NCBI GenBank assembly: GCA_963721305.1
Contig: CAVRIR010000003.1
Coordinates: forward strand, 434,001-498,000
Source: DATAES01 sp963721305
Lineage (GTDB): Bacteria > Actinomycetota > Acidimicrobiia > Acidimicrobiales > JACDCH01
Reading direction: 5' to 3'
Length of the DNA: 64,000 bases
Made by a program: the position numbers and the translations under genes. Below are positions 1 to 9,427 of this stretch, one piece after another (within the stretch, counting starts at the first letter, position 1; each line of letters starts with the position of its first letter). The notes below the pieces were generated by a model, which was not told the DNA's origin, ran no database searches, and saw only the letters and a list, made by a program, of their open reading frames with translations.

Positions 1-2
1 TG

Positions 3-554
3 GATCTCGACGCGGCTCGGCGCGACGGATCGAACCGAGCTGCTGTCGTCGAGATCGCAGAGGCGGTGGACGTACCGGTGCAGACGGGCGGAGGTGTGCG
101 TGACGGTTCGCTGCTCGACGAGGGGATCGCGCGCGTCGTCGTCGGTAGCGCCGCGATCGAGGATCCCGCCATCGTCCGCTCGCTGGCGAGCGCATGGCCT
201 GACCGCGTTGCCGTCGGGCTCGACCACTGGGGCGGCGAGGTCCGGGTGCGCGGTTGGGAGCAGGGGAGCGGCAGGCAGCTGCTCGATGTCGCTCGTGAGC
301 TGGCGATCCCGGGCGTGGCCGCGTTCGTCGTGACCGACATCTCCCGCGACGCGACGTTGGTCGGTCCCGATGTCGAGGGCTTGTCGCAGTTGCAGGCATC
401 GACGACCGTGCCGGTGATCGCCAGCGGCGGCGTCGGCTCGCTCGACGACCTCACTTCGCTCCGATCGATCGGCCTCGCCGGTGTGATCGTCGGAAAGGCG
501 ATCTACGAGGGGCGGTTCAACGTCGAGGAGGCCGTGCTCGCATGCGCTCGGTGA
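3..554 (+). CDS. hisA: HisA, phosphoribosyl isomerase (3' part of gene)
   Basis: This is the 3' end of the gene for the ProFAR isomerase of histidine synthesis, an Amadori rearrangement in a (beta-alpha)8 barrel. About 183 residues are present and the 5' part lies before the window. Visible family motifs are DLDAARRDGSNR at the left edge, QTGGGVRDGS in the middle and the C-terminal phosphate site VIASGGVGSLDDL. It overlaps hisF by 13 bases, which suggests coupled translation. Many actinobacteria use one bifunctional isomerase (PriA) for the His and Trp pathways. Here a separate trpF lies at 9428, so this copy may be His-specific; that is inference. Confidence 0.93.
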   Translation, partial: DLDAARRDGSNRAAVVEIAEAVDVPVQTGGGVRDGSLLDEGIARVVVGSAAIEDPAIVRSLASAWPDRVAVGLDHWGGEVRVRGWEQGSGRQLLDVARELAIPGVAAFVVTDISRDATLVGPDVEGLSQLQASTTVPVIASGGVGSLDDLTSLRSIGLAGVIVGKAIYEGRFNVEEAVLACAR

Positions 555-1300
555 GGATCATCCCGTGCCTCGACGTCGATCGCGGGCGCGTCGTGAAGGG
601 CGTGAACTTCCTCGATCTGCGCGACGCCGGCGACCCCGTCGAGCTGGCCGCTCGCTACGACCAGGAAGGCGCGGACGAGTTGGTGTTCCTCGACATCACC
701 GCTTCGTCGGACGCACGCGACACGATCCTCGACGTGGCCAGCCGCACCGCCGAGGAGGTGTTCATCCCGTTCACCATCGGGGGTGGCATCCGCTCGGTGG
801 ACGACGCCCGCAAGCTGCTACGGGCGGGCGCGGACAAGGTGTCGGTCAACACCTCCGCGATCGATCGGCCAGAGGTGGTGTCGGAGATCGCCGACGAGTT
901 CGGCACGCAGTGCGCCGTCGTGTCCATCGACGCCCGCCAGGTCGGTGACGGCTGGGAAGTCTTCTCGCATGGGGGCCGGAAGCCGACTCGGCTCGATGCG
1001 GTCGAGTGGGCCGCCGATGTCGAGCGGCGGGGCGCCGGCGAGATCATGTTGACGTCGATGGATCGTGACGGCACCCGTGACGGATTCGATGTCGAGTTGA
1101 CGCGAGCGGTCGTCGAGGCGTGCAACATCCCGGTCATCGCGTCAGGTGGTGTGGGCAACCTCGAGCATCTGGTCGAAGGCGTGACCATCGGCAAGGCCGA
1201 CGCGGTGCTCGCCGCGTCGATCTTCCACTTCGGTGAATACACCGTCCGTCAGGCGAAGGAGGTCATGGCCGAGCACGGCCTCACGGTGCGGCCGGTGTGA
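542..1300 (+). CDS. hisF: Imidazole glycerol phosphate synthase cyclase subunit HisF
   Basis: HisF takes ammonia from HisH and turns PRFAR into imidazole glycerol phosphate and AICAR in the cytoplasm. The 252-residue length is normal. The N-terminus RIIPCLDVDRGRVVKG carries the first catalytic Asp, and VVSIDAR near residue 130 carries the second. The phosphate sites TIGGGIRSVDD and VIASGGVGNLEHL are intact. The ATG lies inside the last codons of hisA. The partner hisH is not in the window and probably lies upstream with the rest of the his operon. The stop overlaps the end of the convergent hydrolase gene. Confidence 0.97.
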   Translation: MRSVRIIPCLDVDRGRVVKGVNFLDLRDAGDPVELAARYDQEGADELVFLDITASSDARDTILDVASRTAEEVFIPFTIGGGIRSVDDARKLLRAGADKVSVNTSAIDRPEVVSEIADEFGTQCAVVSIDARQVGDGWEVFSHGGRKPTRLDAVEWAADVERRGAGEIMLTSMDRDGTRDGFDVELTRAVVEACNIPVIASGGVGNLEHLVEGVTIGKADAVLAASIFHFGEYTVRQAKEVMAEHGLTVRPV

Positions 1301-1838
1301 GCTGCGTGATCCATTCGATGCAGCGTTGCGCGACGACATCGGTGCGGCCGACGAAGAAGTGATCCGCACCCGGGATCGTGGTGATGCTCGTGGACCGCCA
1401 GTCGATCGTCGCCGCCTCGAGCTTGTCCGGCGGGAAGAAGCGATCGTGCTCCGCGGCGGCGACGAGCTTCGGGCGGGGGTCGGCGCCGATTGCCGGCTCG
1501 ACCAGCGTGAGCGCGGGAGCGGCGAGGAACCATCCCGCCAGGCGTTCGTCGTCGATCGTCGCGGCGACGCCGCCCCCGAACGAGTAGCCGACGAGGAAGC
1601 GAGGCGCGCCGTCGTCGGGCAGAGCGGCGAGCGCTTCGAGCGTCTCGGCCGCCGCGGTGTCGATGTCGCTGCTGCTGAAGTCGAAGCGGATGGTGGTGAC
1701 GCCCGCTCCCGGGAGGATCCTGAAGAGCTCGCCGACGACGTTGTTGAACCGGTCGCCGCCCATGTCGGGATGGGGGTGCAGCAGCACCGCCGCCGCTCGG
1801 GCCGCGCCGTCCGCGGTCACCAGGTCGTGAGGTTGCAC
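1281..1838 (-). CDS. Small alpha/beta hydrolase (COG2945-like)
   Basis: This encodes a 185-residue cytosolic alpha/beta-hydrolase. The oxyanion-side motif LLHPHPDMGGDRFNN, the nucleophile elbow GYSFGGG, an acidic residue in AEHDRFFPP and the His in PGADHFF give a complete catalytic triad in the expected order. The family resembles dienelactone hydrolases and COG2945 'predicted hydrolases'; the substrate is unknown. It runs opposite to hisF, overlapping its end by 20 bases, and starts just before the GroES-like gene, so the two are divergent with almost no promoter space. Confidence 0.85.
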   Translation of the reverse strand: MQPHDLVTADGAARAAAVLLHPHPDMGGDRFNNVVGELFRILPGAGVTTIRFDFSSSDIDTAAAETLEALAALPDDGAPRFLVGYSFGGGVAATIDDERLAGWFLAAPALTLVEPAIGADPRPKLVAAAEHDRFFPPDKLEAATIDWRSTSITTIPGADHFFVGRTDVVAQRCIEWITQLTPAAP

Positions 1839-1861
1839 GGGTGGACGGTACCGTTGCGCCG

Positions 1862-2203
1862 ATGGCGAAGCCGAAGGTGAGCGATGGCGACAAGCTCCCG
1901 ATCAAGATGCTCAACGATCGGGTGCTGGTGAGGGCCAACGCGCAGGAGGGCGAGCGGCGCACGTCCGGCGGCATCCTGATCCCGGCTACCGCGCAGATGT
2001 CGAAGCGACTGTCGTGGGCGGAGGTGTACGCCACCGGTCCGAACGTCCGGGCCTTGGAGGCGGGGGACCAGGTGCTGTTCAACCCTGAGGACCTCTACGA
2101 GGTCGAGGTGCGCGGCGAGGACTTCGTGATCCTGCGTGAGCGCGACGTGCACGCAGTGGCGTCAAAACGCCTCGAAGAGGGCTCGACGGGCCTCTACCTT
2201 TGA
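1862..2203 (+). CDS. GroES-like co-chaperonin (Cpn10 family)
   Basis: This 113-residue protein has the Cpn10 fold signature: MLNDRVLVRANAQEGERRTSGGILIP at the start, with the mobile-loop region between RTSGG and the following beta strand, and a C-terminal FVILRERDVHAVAS. A GTG seven codons upstream (1841) is a possible alternative start. No groEL is nearby, so it is probably a second, stand-alone copy rather than the main GroES of the chaperonin operon. That is inference from context only. Confidence 0.8.
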   Translation: MAKPKVSDGDKLPIKMLNDRVLVRANAQEGERRTSGGILIPATAQMSKRLSWAEVYATGPNVRALEAGDQVLFNPEDLYEVEVRGEDFVILRERDVHAVASKRLEEGSTGLYL

Positions 2204-2208
2204 CGGCC

Positions 2209-2601
2209 ATGCCTTCGCCTGTTTCACCTGCCGTCACCCCGATCGCCGCCACCGAGGAACAGCTGGCGCGCGTGAAGTACGACGCTGCCGGTCTCGTCCC
2301 GGCCATCGTGCAGCAGGAAGGCACGGGCACGATCCTGATGGTGGCGTGGATGAACGACGCGACGTTGCGCCAGTCGCTCGAAGAGGGGCGCACGGTGTTC
2401 TGGTCGCGCAGCCGCCAAGAGGTGTGGCGCAAGGGCGACACGTCGGGCGACCGCCAGTACATCCGATCCGCGCACTACGACTGCGACGGCGACGTGCTGC
2501 TGTTCGTCGTCGAGCAAGAGGGCAAGGGCGCGTGCCACACCGGCAACTTCAGCTGCTTCTACCGTTCGTTCGGCCCTGGTGAGCAGTCCGAGCAGGGCTG
2601 A
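2209..2601 (+). CDS. hisI: Phosphoribosyl-AMP cyclohydrolase HisI
   Basis: HisI opens the purine ring of PR-AMP, the third step of histidine synthesis. The 130-residue protein carries the family motifs SRSRQEVWRKGDTSG, the metal-binding YDCDGDVLLF and the C-terminal Cys-rich ACHTGNFSCF, which binds zinc. The PR-ATP pyrophosphatase domain (HisE) is absent, so this is the single-domain form. A TTG at 2200 would be an alternative start. Its 3' end overlaps the GTG start of trpE by 23 bases, so His and Trp genes are joined here. Confidence 0.95.
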   Translation: MPSPVSPAVTPIAATEEQLARVKYDAAGLVPAIVQQEGTGTILMVAWMNDATLRQSLEEGRTVFWSRSRQEVWRKGDTSGDRQYIRSAHYDCDGDVLLFVVEQEGKGACHTGNFSCFYRSFGPGEQSEQG

Positions 2602-4145
2602 CTTCCACGCACTCGCGCGCGATCACACCGTCGTCCCGGTGTGGCGCGAGTTGCTCGCCGACCTGACGACGCCGGTTGCCGCGTTCCTGCGTCTCGTCGG
2701 TGACGAGTCGGGATTCCTGCTCGAGTCCGTCGAGCACGAACGGTGGGGGCGTTGGTCGTTCGTGGGGCGCCGCCCCGCGCTCACGCTGACGTCGCGGGGC
2801 GGTGCGTTGTCGGTGGACGGCGCATTGTCCTCGGACGTGCCGCTCGATCGTGGCGTCCTGGTCGCGGTGGAGGCGATCCTCGACCGCTATCGGTCGCCGT
2901 CGCTCGCGGAGCTGCCTCCCTTGCACGGCGGACTCGTCGGCTATCTCGGGTACGACGTCGTGCGCGAGGTCGAGCACCTGCCGGACGTCCCGCGCGACGA
3001 CCTCGGCAACCCCGATGCGGTCATGTCGATCATCGGCGAGCTCGCGGCGTACGACCACTACCGCCAACGCGTGACGCTGGTGGCGAACGCGTTCTTGCCG
3101 TCGGGCGCGTCTGCCGCTGTTGTCGACGCCGCGTACGACGAAGCGCTGGCCCGCCTCGAGCAGCTCGCGGAGGACGGTGCCCGTCCGATCGACGAACCAC
3201 TCGTCGAGCCTCCCGATCGAGACGAACCGCTGCCCGACGTGCACTCGTCGATGGGACTTCGTCTGTACTGCGACGCGGTCGAGGTGGCGCGCGAGCACAT
3301 CCTGGCGGGCGACATCTTCCAGGTCGTGCTGGCCCAGCGGTACGACCTCTCGCTCGACGCTGACGCGTTCGACGTCTACCGCGTCGCTGCGGCAGGTCAA
3401 CCCGAGCCCGTACATGTACTTCATCCGCAACGACGCGCTGACGCTGGTCGGGTCGTCGCCCGAGCCGATGGTGCAGCTGTTGGACGGTCGCGTGATCTCG
3501 CGCCCGATCGCCGGGACGCGTCGGCGGGGGCAGTCCGAAGTCGACGACCGCCGGCTCGCCGCCGAGCTGACCGAGCATCCGAAGGAGCGGGCCGAGCACG
3601 TGATGCTCGTCGACCTTGCCCGCAACGACGTCGGTCGCGTCGTCGACTTCGGCACCGAGCAGGTCGACGAGATGATGACGCTCGAGCGGTACTCGCACGT
3701 CATGCACCTCACGTCGCAGGTGTCGGGCGCGTTGCGGGAGGGACTGGGTCCGATCGACGTGCTGCGGGCCACGTTGCCGGCCGGGACCGTGTCGGGCGCG
3801 CCGAAGGTGCGGGCGATGGAGATCATCGATGCGCTCGAGCCGGTCAAGCGCGGTCCGTACGCCGGGGTCGTGGGTTACATCGACTTCTCGGGCAACCTCG
3901 ACACCGCCATCGCCATCCGCACGATGGTCGTGCAACCGGACGGACGTGCATCCGTCGAGGCCGGCGCCGGCATCGTCGTCGACTCCGTCCCCGAGCACGA
4001 GGACCTCGAGTGCCGCAACAAGGCACAAGCCCTCCTCGCCGCCGTCCCCGCTGCCCGCCGCATGACCGCCGCCCGCCGCCGCCTCACCTCCACCACCGCC
4101 TCCACCGCCGCAGCGCACGTCGGGCAGGGAGGGACCGGGCCGTAG
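2579..4145 (+). CDS. trpE: Anthranilate synthase component I (one frame break)
   Basis: TrpE makes anthranilate from chorismate with ammonia supplied by TrpG. The N-terminal part (WSFVGRRPALTLTSRGG, HGGLVGYLGYDVVREVEHLP) is read in one frame and the chorismate-binding part (NPSPYMYF, SRPIAGTRRRG, VDLARNDVGRV, GTVSGAPKVRAMEIID, GAGIVVDSVPEHE) in another. The break lies near 3385 and is explained by one extra base just before the LRQVNPSPYM region. All catalytic motifs are otherwise perfect, so a sequencing error is likely. A Ser/Thr/Arg-rich tail follows the normal end. trpG and trpD are not in the window. Confidence 0.93.
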
Positions 4146-4155
4146 TCTCAGGGGC

Positions 4156-5002
4156 GTGAGGGACGCGTTCGCGGTGTGGATCGAGCGGGATGTCGTGCGC
4201 GCAGGCGGTCCCGACACGGTGTCGTTCCTGCAGGGCCAGCTCAGCCAGGACGTCGAGTCGCTCGCCATCGGGGGATCGACGTGGTCGTTGGTGCTGCAGC
4301 CCTCCGGCAAGGTCGACTCGTGGTTGCGGGTGACCCGCGAGGCAGACGAGGTGATGGTCCTCGACGTCGACGGCGGTTGCGGTGACGCGCTCATCAGTCG
4401 CCTCGAGCGGTTCAAGCTCCGTACCAAGTGCGAGCTCGAGCGCGTCGACGGGACACGCTGCCTCGCGGTCCGCAACGTCGAAGACGTCTTGCCCGGCGCG
4501 CTCCCCATCGTGTGGCCCGGCACCAACGGCTACGACCTGCTCGGCCCTGGGATCGAGCCCCCCAAGGACGTCGACGCAACCGACGACCACGACATCTACG
4601 AGCGTGCCCGCATCGAGGCCGGCGTACCGGCGCTCGGACGTGAGTTGACCGACGCCACCATCCCCGTCGAAGCGGGGCAGTGGCTCATCGACGCATCGGT
4701 CTCGTTCACCAAGGGCTGCTTCACCGGACAGGAGCTCGTCGCGCGCATCGACTCCCGAGGCGGCAGACGCGCCTCGCCCCATCCGTGGCCTGCGCTTCGG
4801 CGGCATCGGCGGCGTGGGCGGCGGCGGCACCGCCCACGAACACGACGAGGTCACCATCGACGGCAAGACCGTCGGCGTGATCACGAGCGCGAACGACGGC
4901 GTCGCGCTCGCGCCGCTCAACCGCACCGTCGAGATCGGCACCGAGGTCGAAGTCGGTCCTGCAGGCGTGTCCGGCACAGTTGTCGCCTTGCCCATGGCAT
5001 GA
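4156..5002 (+). CDS. ygfZ: Folate-binding YgfZ/GcvT-like protein (one frame break)
   Basis: YgfZ (IbaG57-like) proteins bind tetrahydrofolate and help maintain Fe-S enzymes. The hallmark KGCFTGQELVARIDSRGG is present about 190 residues in, preceded by FLQGQLSQDV and LQPSGKVDSW. Immediately after the hallmark, near 4762, the frame changes. The expected C-terminal barrel then follows in the new frame (RGLRFGG, VGVITSANDGVALAPL). One missing or extra base accounts for it. The GTG start lies 10 bases after the trpE stop and the stop overlaps the next ATG (ATGA), so this is a run of coupled genes. Confidence 0.88.
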
Positions 5003-5949
5003 GCTTCAAACCAAGACGGCCCACGACGAGGGGACTGCGCCGCGTGCTGCCCGTCGCCATTCCACTCGTCTTTGTCGGCGTGCTCGTCTTCCGCGGCAAC
5101 GACACCGGGAGCTTCCCTGACATCAAGGCGGCGAACGGGCAAGGGGCAACGTCGAGCGCGCCGCCGTCGTCGATCGCGCCCGCCGATCTCACTGCGGTGT
5201 CCCTCGCCGGGGTCGAGGGCACGACCACCACCACACCGATTCGCTCGACGGGTACAGCCCATCTCAGTGGCACTGTCACGACGACGCAGGGACCGGCGCC
5301 CGGACCGGTACCCGGTGCGATCGTGCGCCTCGAGCACCTCGTTGGTCCGACGGTCACGACCGACGTCATCGCCGGCCCCGACGGCCGTTACGACGCGCCG
5401 AACATCGCCGGCGGTCGCTACCGGGTGCGCGCCTTCTTCCCGCCCAACTTCGCGGAGACCGATGCGCAGGTCTTCTTCCTCGATGACGGCGCGCGGCGGA
5501 CCCTCGATCTCTCCGTCGACAACTTCGACGGCTTCACCGTCACGAGCGCGACCGCGCCCGACCCGCCCGCGCTCGACCAACCGGCAACGTTCGCGGTGCG
5601 CGTCGCGACCCGCCGGGTGGACTTCAACGGCATCGTGCGCGTCCGGCCGGTGCCCAACGCGATCGTCGACCTCACCGGTACTTCGGGCTGGTCGGTCAAC
5701 GGGCCCACGAGCGGCATGACCGACGCGAGCGGCGATGTCTCGTTCGCGCTGGTGTGCGGGACACCGGGAACGAACCAGGTCCTGATCGCGGTCAGAGGGG
5801 ACAGCGCCGATGTTCCGCACCCCGCAACCATGACGACGTCTGCGTGCGTCGACACGAGACCGACCGCCACTACGACTTCGCCGACGTCGAGTTCGCCTCC
5901 GAGCTCGACGACGGGATCGGCGTCGTCGACGTCGTCGACGCAGAACTGA
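4999..5949 (+). CDS. Exported protein with carboxypeptidase-regulatory-like beta domain
   Basis: A 316-residue protein with basic N-terminus, one hydrophobic segment (residues 17-31, VLPVAIPLVFVGVLVF), then a Ser/Thr/Pro-rich stretch and a beta domain of the CarboxypepD_reg/SdrD type (GPDGRYDAPNIAGGRYRVRAFF). A second Ig-like part follows, and a Thr/Ser-rich low-complexity tail ends the protein. It is probably anchored in the membrane with the beta domains outside. It starts inside the ygfZ stop (ATGA). Its last 80 bases overlap the convergent kinase gene. Function unknown. Confidence 0.75.
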   Translation: MSFKPRRPTTRGLRRVLPVAIPLVFVGVLVFRGNDTGSFPDIKAANGQGATSSAPPSSIAPADLTAVSLAGVEGTTTTTPIRSTGTAHLSGTVTTTQGPAPGPVPGAIVRLEHLVGPTVTTDVIAGPDGRYDAPNIAGGRYRVRAFFPPNFAETDAQVFFLDDGARRTLDLSVDNFDGFTVTSATAPDPPALDQPATFAVRVATRRVDFNGIVRVRPVPNAIVDLTGTSGWSVNGPTSGMTDASGDVSFALVCGTPGTNQVLIAVRGDSADVPHPATMTTSACVDTRPTATTTSPTSSSPPSSTTGSASSTSSTQN

Positions 5950-7342
5950 GCGGACTCTCGGCCGAGGGACGGCTCAGCGGCAGGAACACCGAGAGGCACG
6001 CGCCCGCCATCGTCGTGTCCAGCGCGTTCGCGGCACTGGCGCGCACGATTCCGCCCATCGCCGTGACCAGCTCGCGCACGATCGCCAGCCCGAGACCCGA
6101 GCCCGTCTCGCGCCGGTCGGGCTGCCGCCGAGCGACGTACAGGCGCTCGAACACGTGCGGCAGATCCTCCGGCGCGATGCCGGGACCGTCGTCCATCACG
6201 TCGAGACGGGCCCAGCCGTCGGACACGCCGGCGGCGACGATCACGCGCGACCGCGCGTACTTCAACGCGTTCTGCACGAGGTTGCCCGTGAACTGCGCGA
6301 GCCGGTCGGTGTCACCGACCACCGTGATCGGATCCTGCGGTGCATGCAGTTCGAGCGCGATCGACGCGTCGTCGGCCTCGGGTCGGAAGCCATCGACGGT
6401 CGCGGCGGCGACGTCCGCGAGATCGACCGACTCGAAGGTCATCGAGAACTGCCGGCTCTCGAGCTTGGCGAGATCGAGGAGGTCCTTCACGAGCCGATCG
6501 AGCCGGCGCGCCTCGCTCAGGATCACGGCGCCCCCCTCCGCCGCGTCCGGCAGCGCGCCGTCGGTGATCGCCTCGGCGTAGCCCTGGATGGACGTCAACG
6601 GCGTGCGCAGGTCGTGCGACACCGACAGGAGGAACTGCCGCTCGAGCCCCTTCGACCGTTCGAGCGTCTCCGCCATGGTGTTGATCGACTCCGCCAGCGA
6701 CGTGAGCTCGTCGTTGGATCCCGGATGAGCCACCGGCACGCGCGCCGACAGGTCACCGGCGGAGATGCGATGGGTCGCGTCCTGTGCCTCACGCAGCGGC
6801 CGTGTCAGCCGTTTGCCGAACCGCCAAGCCACCAGCGCACCTATGGCGAGCGTCGCGACTGCCGCGATCAGGAACCAGCCGGTCGCCGGACGCAACGGCG
6901 TGTCGGCCTGCCGGGTCAGCACGACGACGGCAAGGATCTCGCGAGGGTTGGCGGTGCGCAGCGTCACCGTGGCAGGTGCGGCCGCGTACACGAGCGACCC
7001 GTGATTACCGCTCAGCGTCTCGCCGTTGCGCAGCGCTGCGAGATCGATGTCGGCGGGCTGCACACCCTCGGGATACGAGTCGACCGTGCGGCCTCCGGGG
7101 CCGAACCGCATCACGGCGATGCCCTCGAGGTTCAACGTGTTGCGCAAGTTGACGAGCACACGGAGCTCGGCCTGGTTGTCGAGGTCGTCGATGGAGGCGG
7201 CGAGCGAGGTCGCCTGTGTGCGCAGCTCGTTCTCGGTGTGCTGTCGGGCGCCGAGCCGGGCGAGCACGAGCGTGCCCAGTCCTGCGACCAGCAGCGTTGC
7301 CGCGACCGTCGCGAGGATGACGAGCGTGAGGCGCCGCGTCAT
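5870..7342 (-). CDS. Sensor histidine kinase (HAMP, HisKA, HATPase)
   Basis: A 490-residue membrane kinase. The first membrane helix is at residues 5-28, an extracytoplasmic sensor of about 130 residues follows, then the second helix (WFLIAAVATLAIGALVAW) and a HAMP linker. The phospho-acceptor is in SHDLRTPLTSIQGYAE. The ATPase boxes NLVQNALKYA, DDGPGIAPEDL and GSGLGLAIVREL are intact. Its start overlaps the stop of the response-regulator gene (ATGA), so the two form one operon. The sensor domain gives no clue to the signal. The C-terminal 35 residues are Ser/Thr-rich and overlap the neighbouring gene; they may be unimportant. Confidence 0.93.
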   Translation of the reverse strand: MTRRLTLVILATVAATLLVAGLGTLVLARLGARQHTENELRTQATSLAASIDDLDNQAELRVLVNLRNTLNLEGIAVMRFGPGGRTVDSYPEGVQPADIDLAALRNGETLSGNHGSLVYAAAPATVTLRTANPREILAVVVLTRQADTPLRPATGWFLIAAVATLAIGALVAWRFGKRLTRPLREAQDATHRISAGDLSARVPVAHPGSNDELTSLAESINTMAETLERSKGLERQFLLSVSHDLRTPLTSIQGYAEAITDGALPDAAEGGAVILSEARRLDRLVKDLLDLAKLESRQFSMTFESVDLADVAAATVDGFRPEADDASIALELHAPQDPITVVGDTDRLAQFTGNLVQNALKYARSRVIVAAGVSDGWARLDVMDDGPGIAPEDLPHVFERLYVARRQPDRRETGSGLGLAIVRELVTAMGGIVRASAANALDTTMAGACLSVFLPLSRPSAESPLSSASTTSTTPIPSSSSEANSTSAKS

Positions 7343-8028
7343 CCGAGTCGGTAGCCGATTCCTCGCACTGTGGCGAGCGGGAGCGCGTCGCCCAGCTTCT
7401 TGCGGAGCTGACGGACATGGACATCGACCGTGCGCTCGTCGCCGTACCAGTCGGCGCCCCACGCGCCGTCGAGCAGCTGCCGGCGGCTGAGCGCGAGGCC
7501 CGTGTTCTCGGCCAGGTACAGCAGCAACGCGAACTCGCGGGTCGTGAGCGGGATCACCTGCCCGTCCACCCGCGCTTCGGCGCGGCCGGTGTCGACCTCG
7601 ACCCCACCGGTCGTCAGCACCTGCGGCGTGCCGTTCGCCCTTGCCTGTGCCACACCGTCGGCACGGCGCAGGATCGCCTTCACCCGGGCGACGAGCTCGC
7701 GGGGCGAGAACGGCTTCGTGACGTAGTCGTCCGCGCCGAGCTCGAGGCCGAGGACGCGGTCGATCTCGCCGTCACGGGCGGTGAGCATGATCACCGGGAC
7801 GTTGCTCGTGGCCCGCAGCCGCCGGCACACCTCGAGCCCGTCGATGTCGCCCGGCAGGCCGACGTCGAGGATGACGAGCCGAGGGTCGCGCTCGCCGATG
7901 GTGCGCAGGCCATCGGTGCCGTTGTCCGCCCGGTACACCCGGAAGCCCGACTGGTCGAGGTAGAGCGACACCAGATCGGCGATGTGCACGTCGTCCTCCA
8001 CGAGGACCACGGAGAGCGCGTCTGCCAT
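7339..8028 (-). CDS. OmpR/PhoB-family response regulator
   Basis: A 229-residue DNA-binding regulator partnered with the kinase gene that follows. The receiver domain shows VEDD, the phospho-Asp in VILDVGLPG, the conserved Thr in MLTARDG and the Lys in YVTKPFSPREL. The C-terminal winged helix has TTREFALLLYLAENTG and the recognition region ERTVDVHVRQLRKKLG. I chose the ATG at 8028 because the receiver begins five residues later; a longer frame runs upstream to 8100 but has no homologous content. It is transcribed away from the DnaJ-domain gene. Confidence 0.94.
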   Translation of the reverse strand: MADALSVVLVEDDVHIADLVSLYLDQSGFRVYRADNGTDGLRTIGERDPRLVILDVGLPGDIDGLEVCRRLRATSNVPVIMLTARDGEIDRVLGLELGADDYVTKPFSPRELVARVKAILRRADGVAQARANGTPQVLTTGGVEVDTGRAEARVDGQVIPLTTREFALLLYLAENTGLALSRRQLLDGAWGADWYGDERTVDVHVRQLRKKLGDALPLATVRGIGYRLG

Positions 8029-8089
8029 CGAGCAGTATCGTCGCGCCCCTTGTGGGTTGTCGGTGAGATGCTGGTTAGGACTGGATGAA

Positions 8090-8130
8090 GGACCCTGCAT
8101 GATTGATCCGGCATGAGGGACCCTGCATGA
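8090..8130. repeat. 13-bp direct repeat before the DnaJ-domain gene
   Basis: The 13-base string GGACCCTGCATGA occurs at 8090-8102 and again at 8118-8130; the second copy contains the start codon of the DnaJ-domain gene. It lies in the short region between two divergent genes. It may be a regulator-binding repeat or a small duplication; nothing further can be said from sequence. Confidence 0.6.
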
Positions 8131-8615
8131 GCCCGTACGACGTCCTCGGCGTGTCGCCGGGCGCGAGCCAGGCCGAGATCCGGCGGGCGTACCTGACCCT
8201 GGCCCGCCGCCACCATCCCGACGCCGGTGGCGACGCGGACGAGATGCGCCGTCTCAACGAGGCCTGGGCCGCCCTCTCGGTCCTCCCCGATGCATCGCCC
8301 GTGCAACCACAGGTCAAGACGGCAGGTGGACGCACGTTTGATCCCGACGACGAGCAGAAGATCGACGTCGACCCGCACCAGTGGGACGTCGGGCCGGCCC
8401 GGCGGGTGTCACCGCGGCTGCGGCTCATGGACAGCGTCACGTTGCTAGCACTGCTCGCCTGCGTGGCGTCGGCCGCGCTGTCGTTCCTGTTCGCGCTGCT
8501 GTTCGAGTCCGGGCCCCTTCTCGGGTTCTGCGTGTTCTCGCTGTTCCTCGTCGCCGTCCTCGTGGTCGCTCGTACGTTGCTGGCCATGGGGTTCGACCGG
8601 GGCGGCATCCATTGA
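8127..8615 (+). CDS. DnaJ-domain membrane protein
   Basis: A 162-residue protein with an N-terminal J domain (residues 1-55) that carries the HPD triad in ARRHHPDAGGDADEM, the site that stimulates Hsp70 ATPase. An acidic linker follows, then two hydrophobic segments near residues 108-150. It is not a full DnaJ: the G/F region and the Cys-rich zinc domain are absent. It probably recruits DnaK to the membrane, which is inference. The ATG at 8127 starts the J domain directly. Its stop overlaps the TTG start of trpC. Confidence 0.85.
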   Translation: MSPYDVLGVSPGASQAEIRRAYLTLARRHHPDAGGDADEMRRLNEAWAALSVLPDASPVQPQVKTAGGRTFDPDDEQKIDVDPHQWDVGPARRVSPRLRLMDSVTLLALLACVASAALSFLFALLFESGPLLGFCVFSLFLVAVLVVARTLLAMGFDRGGIH

Positions 8616-9418
8616 CGGCGACCTATCTCGACAGGATCGTCGCCGCCCACCGTGCGAGAGCGGCGGACGACCATCGCCCGATGGCCACGCTCCGCGAGGT
8701 GGCGCGGGCGATGCCGCCGACCCGCGGCTTCGCGAACCGCCTCCGCACCGATGCCACCGCGGGCCGCCTCGCCGTGATCGCCGAGGTGAAGCGGCGCTCG
8801 CCGTCCAAGGGCGACATCGACGCGGATCTCGACGCGGCCGAGCTGGCGCGCGATTACGAGCGCGGCGGCGCGTCCTGCCTCTCCGTTCTCACCGACACGG
8901 AGCACTTCGGCGGATCACGAGACGACCTCGAGGTGGCGCACGACGCGGTGGACTGTCCCGTCCTGCGCAAGGACTTCACCGTCGCCCCGCTCGATGTGTG
9001 CGATGCGCGCATCATGGACGCCGACGCGGTGCTTCTCATCGTCGCCGCGCTCGACCAGCACGAGCTGCGCGACTTCCATGCGCTCGCGCTCGAGCTCGGT
9101 CTCGACGCGCTCGTCGAGATCCACGACGAAGGCGAGCTCGAACGCGCCATCGACGTCGGCGCGACGCTCATCGGCGTCAACCAGCGCGACCTCGTTACCT
9201 TCGAGGTCGACACGGCGCGCGCCGTCCGTCTCGCGCCCCTGATGCCGGCGGAAGTCGTGCGGGTCGCGGAGTCGGGCATCGGCTCCGTGGACGATGCGCG
9301 CCGCCTGGCCGCGGCCGGCTACCACGCCGTGCTCGTCGGCGAGAGTCTCGTGCGATCGGCCGATCCGGCGGACGCGGTGGCCGGATTGCGCACGATCGGG
9401 GTCGAGGCCCCCCAGTAG
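8612..9418 (+). CDS. trpC: Indole-3-glycerol phosphate synthase
   Basis: TrpC closes the indole ring from CdRP. The 268-residue barrel has the catalytic Lys in AEVKRRSPSKGD, the second Lys in VLRKDFTV, Glu and Asn in GVNQRDL, and the phosphate site AESGIGSVDDARR with GESLVRS near the end. The TTG start overlaps the previous stop and gives the usual N-terminal helix (TYLDRIVAAHRAR). It heads the run trpC-trpF-trpB-trpA, each gene close to or overlapping the next. Confidence 0.96.
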   Translation: MTATYLDRIVAAHRARAADDHRPMATLREVARAMPPTRGFANRLRTDATAGRLAVIAEVKRRSPSKGDIDADLDAAELARDYERGGASCLSVLTDTEHFGGSRDDLEVAHDAVDCPVLRKDFTVAPLDVCDARIMDADAVLLIVAALDQHELRDFHALALELGLDALVEIHDEGELERAIDVGATLIGVNQRDLVTFEVDTARAVRLAPLMPAEVVRVAESGIGSVDDARRLAAAGYHAVLVGESLVRSADPADAVAGLRTIGVEAPQ

Positions 9419-9427
9419 CCTGCTCAG

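Noticed and set aside
3361..3430. Programmed frameshift in trpE
   Set aside because: No slippery heptamer or stimulatory hairpin is evident, and several unrelated genes in the window show similar single-base breaks, so an error is simpler.
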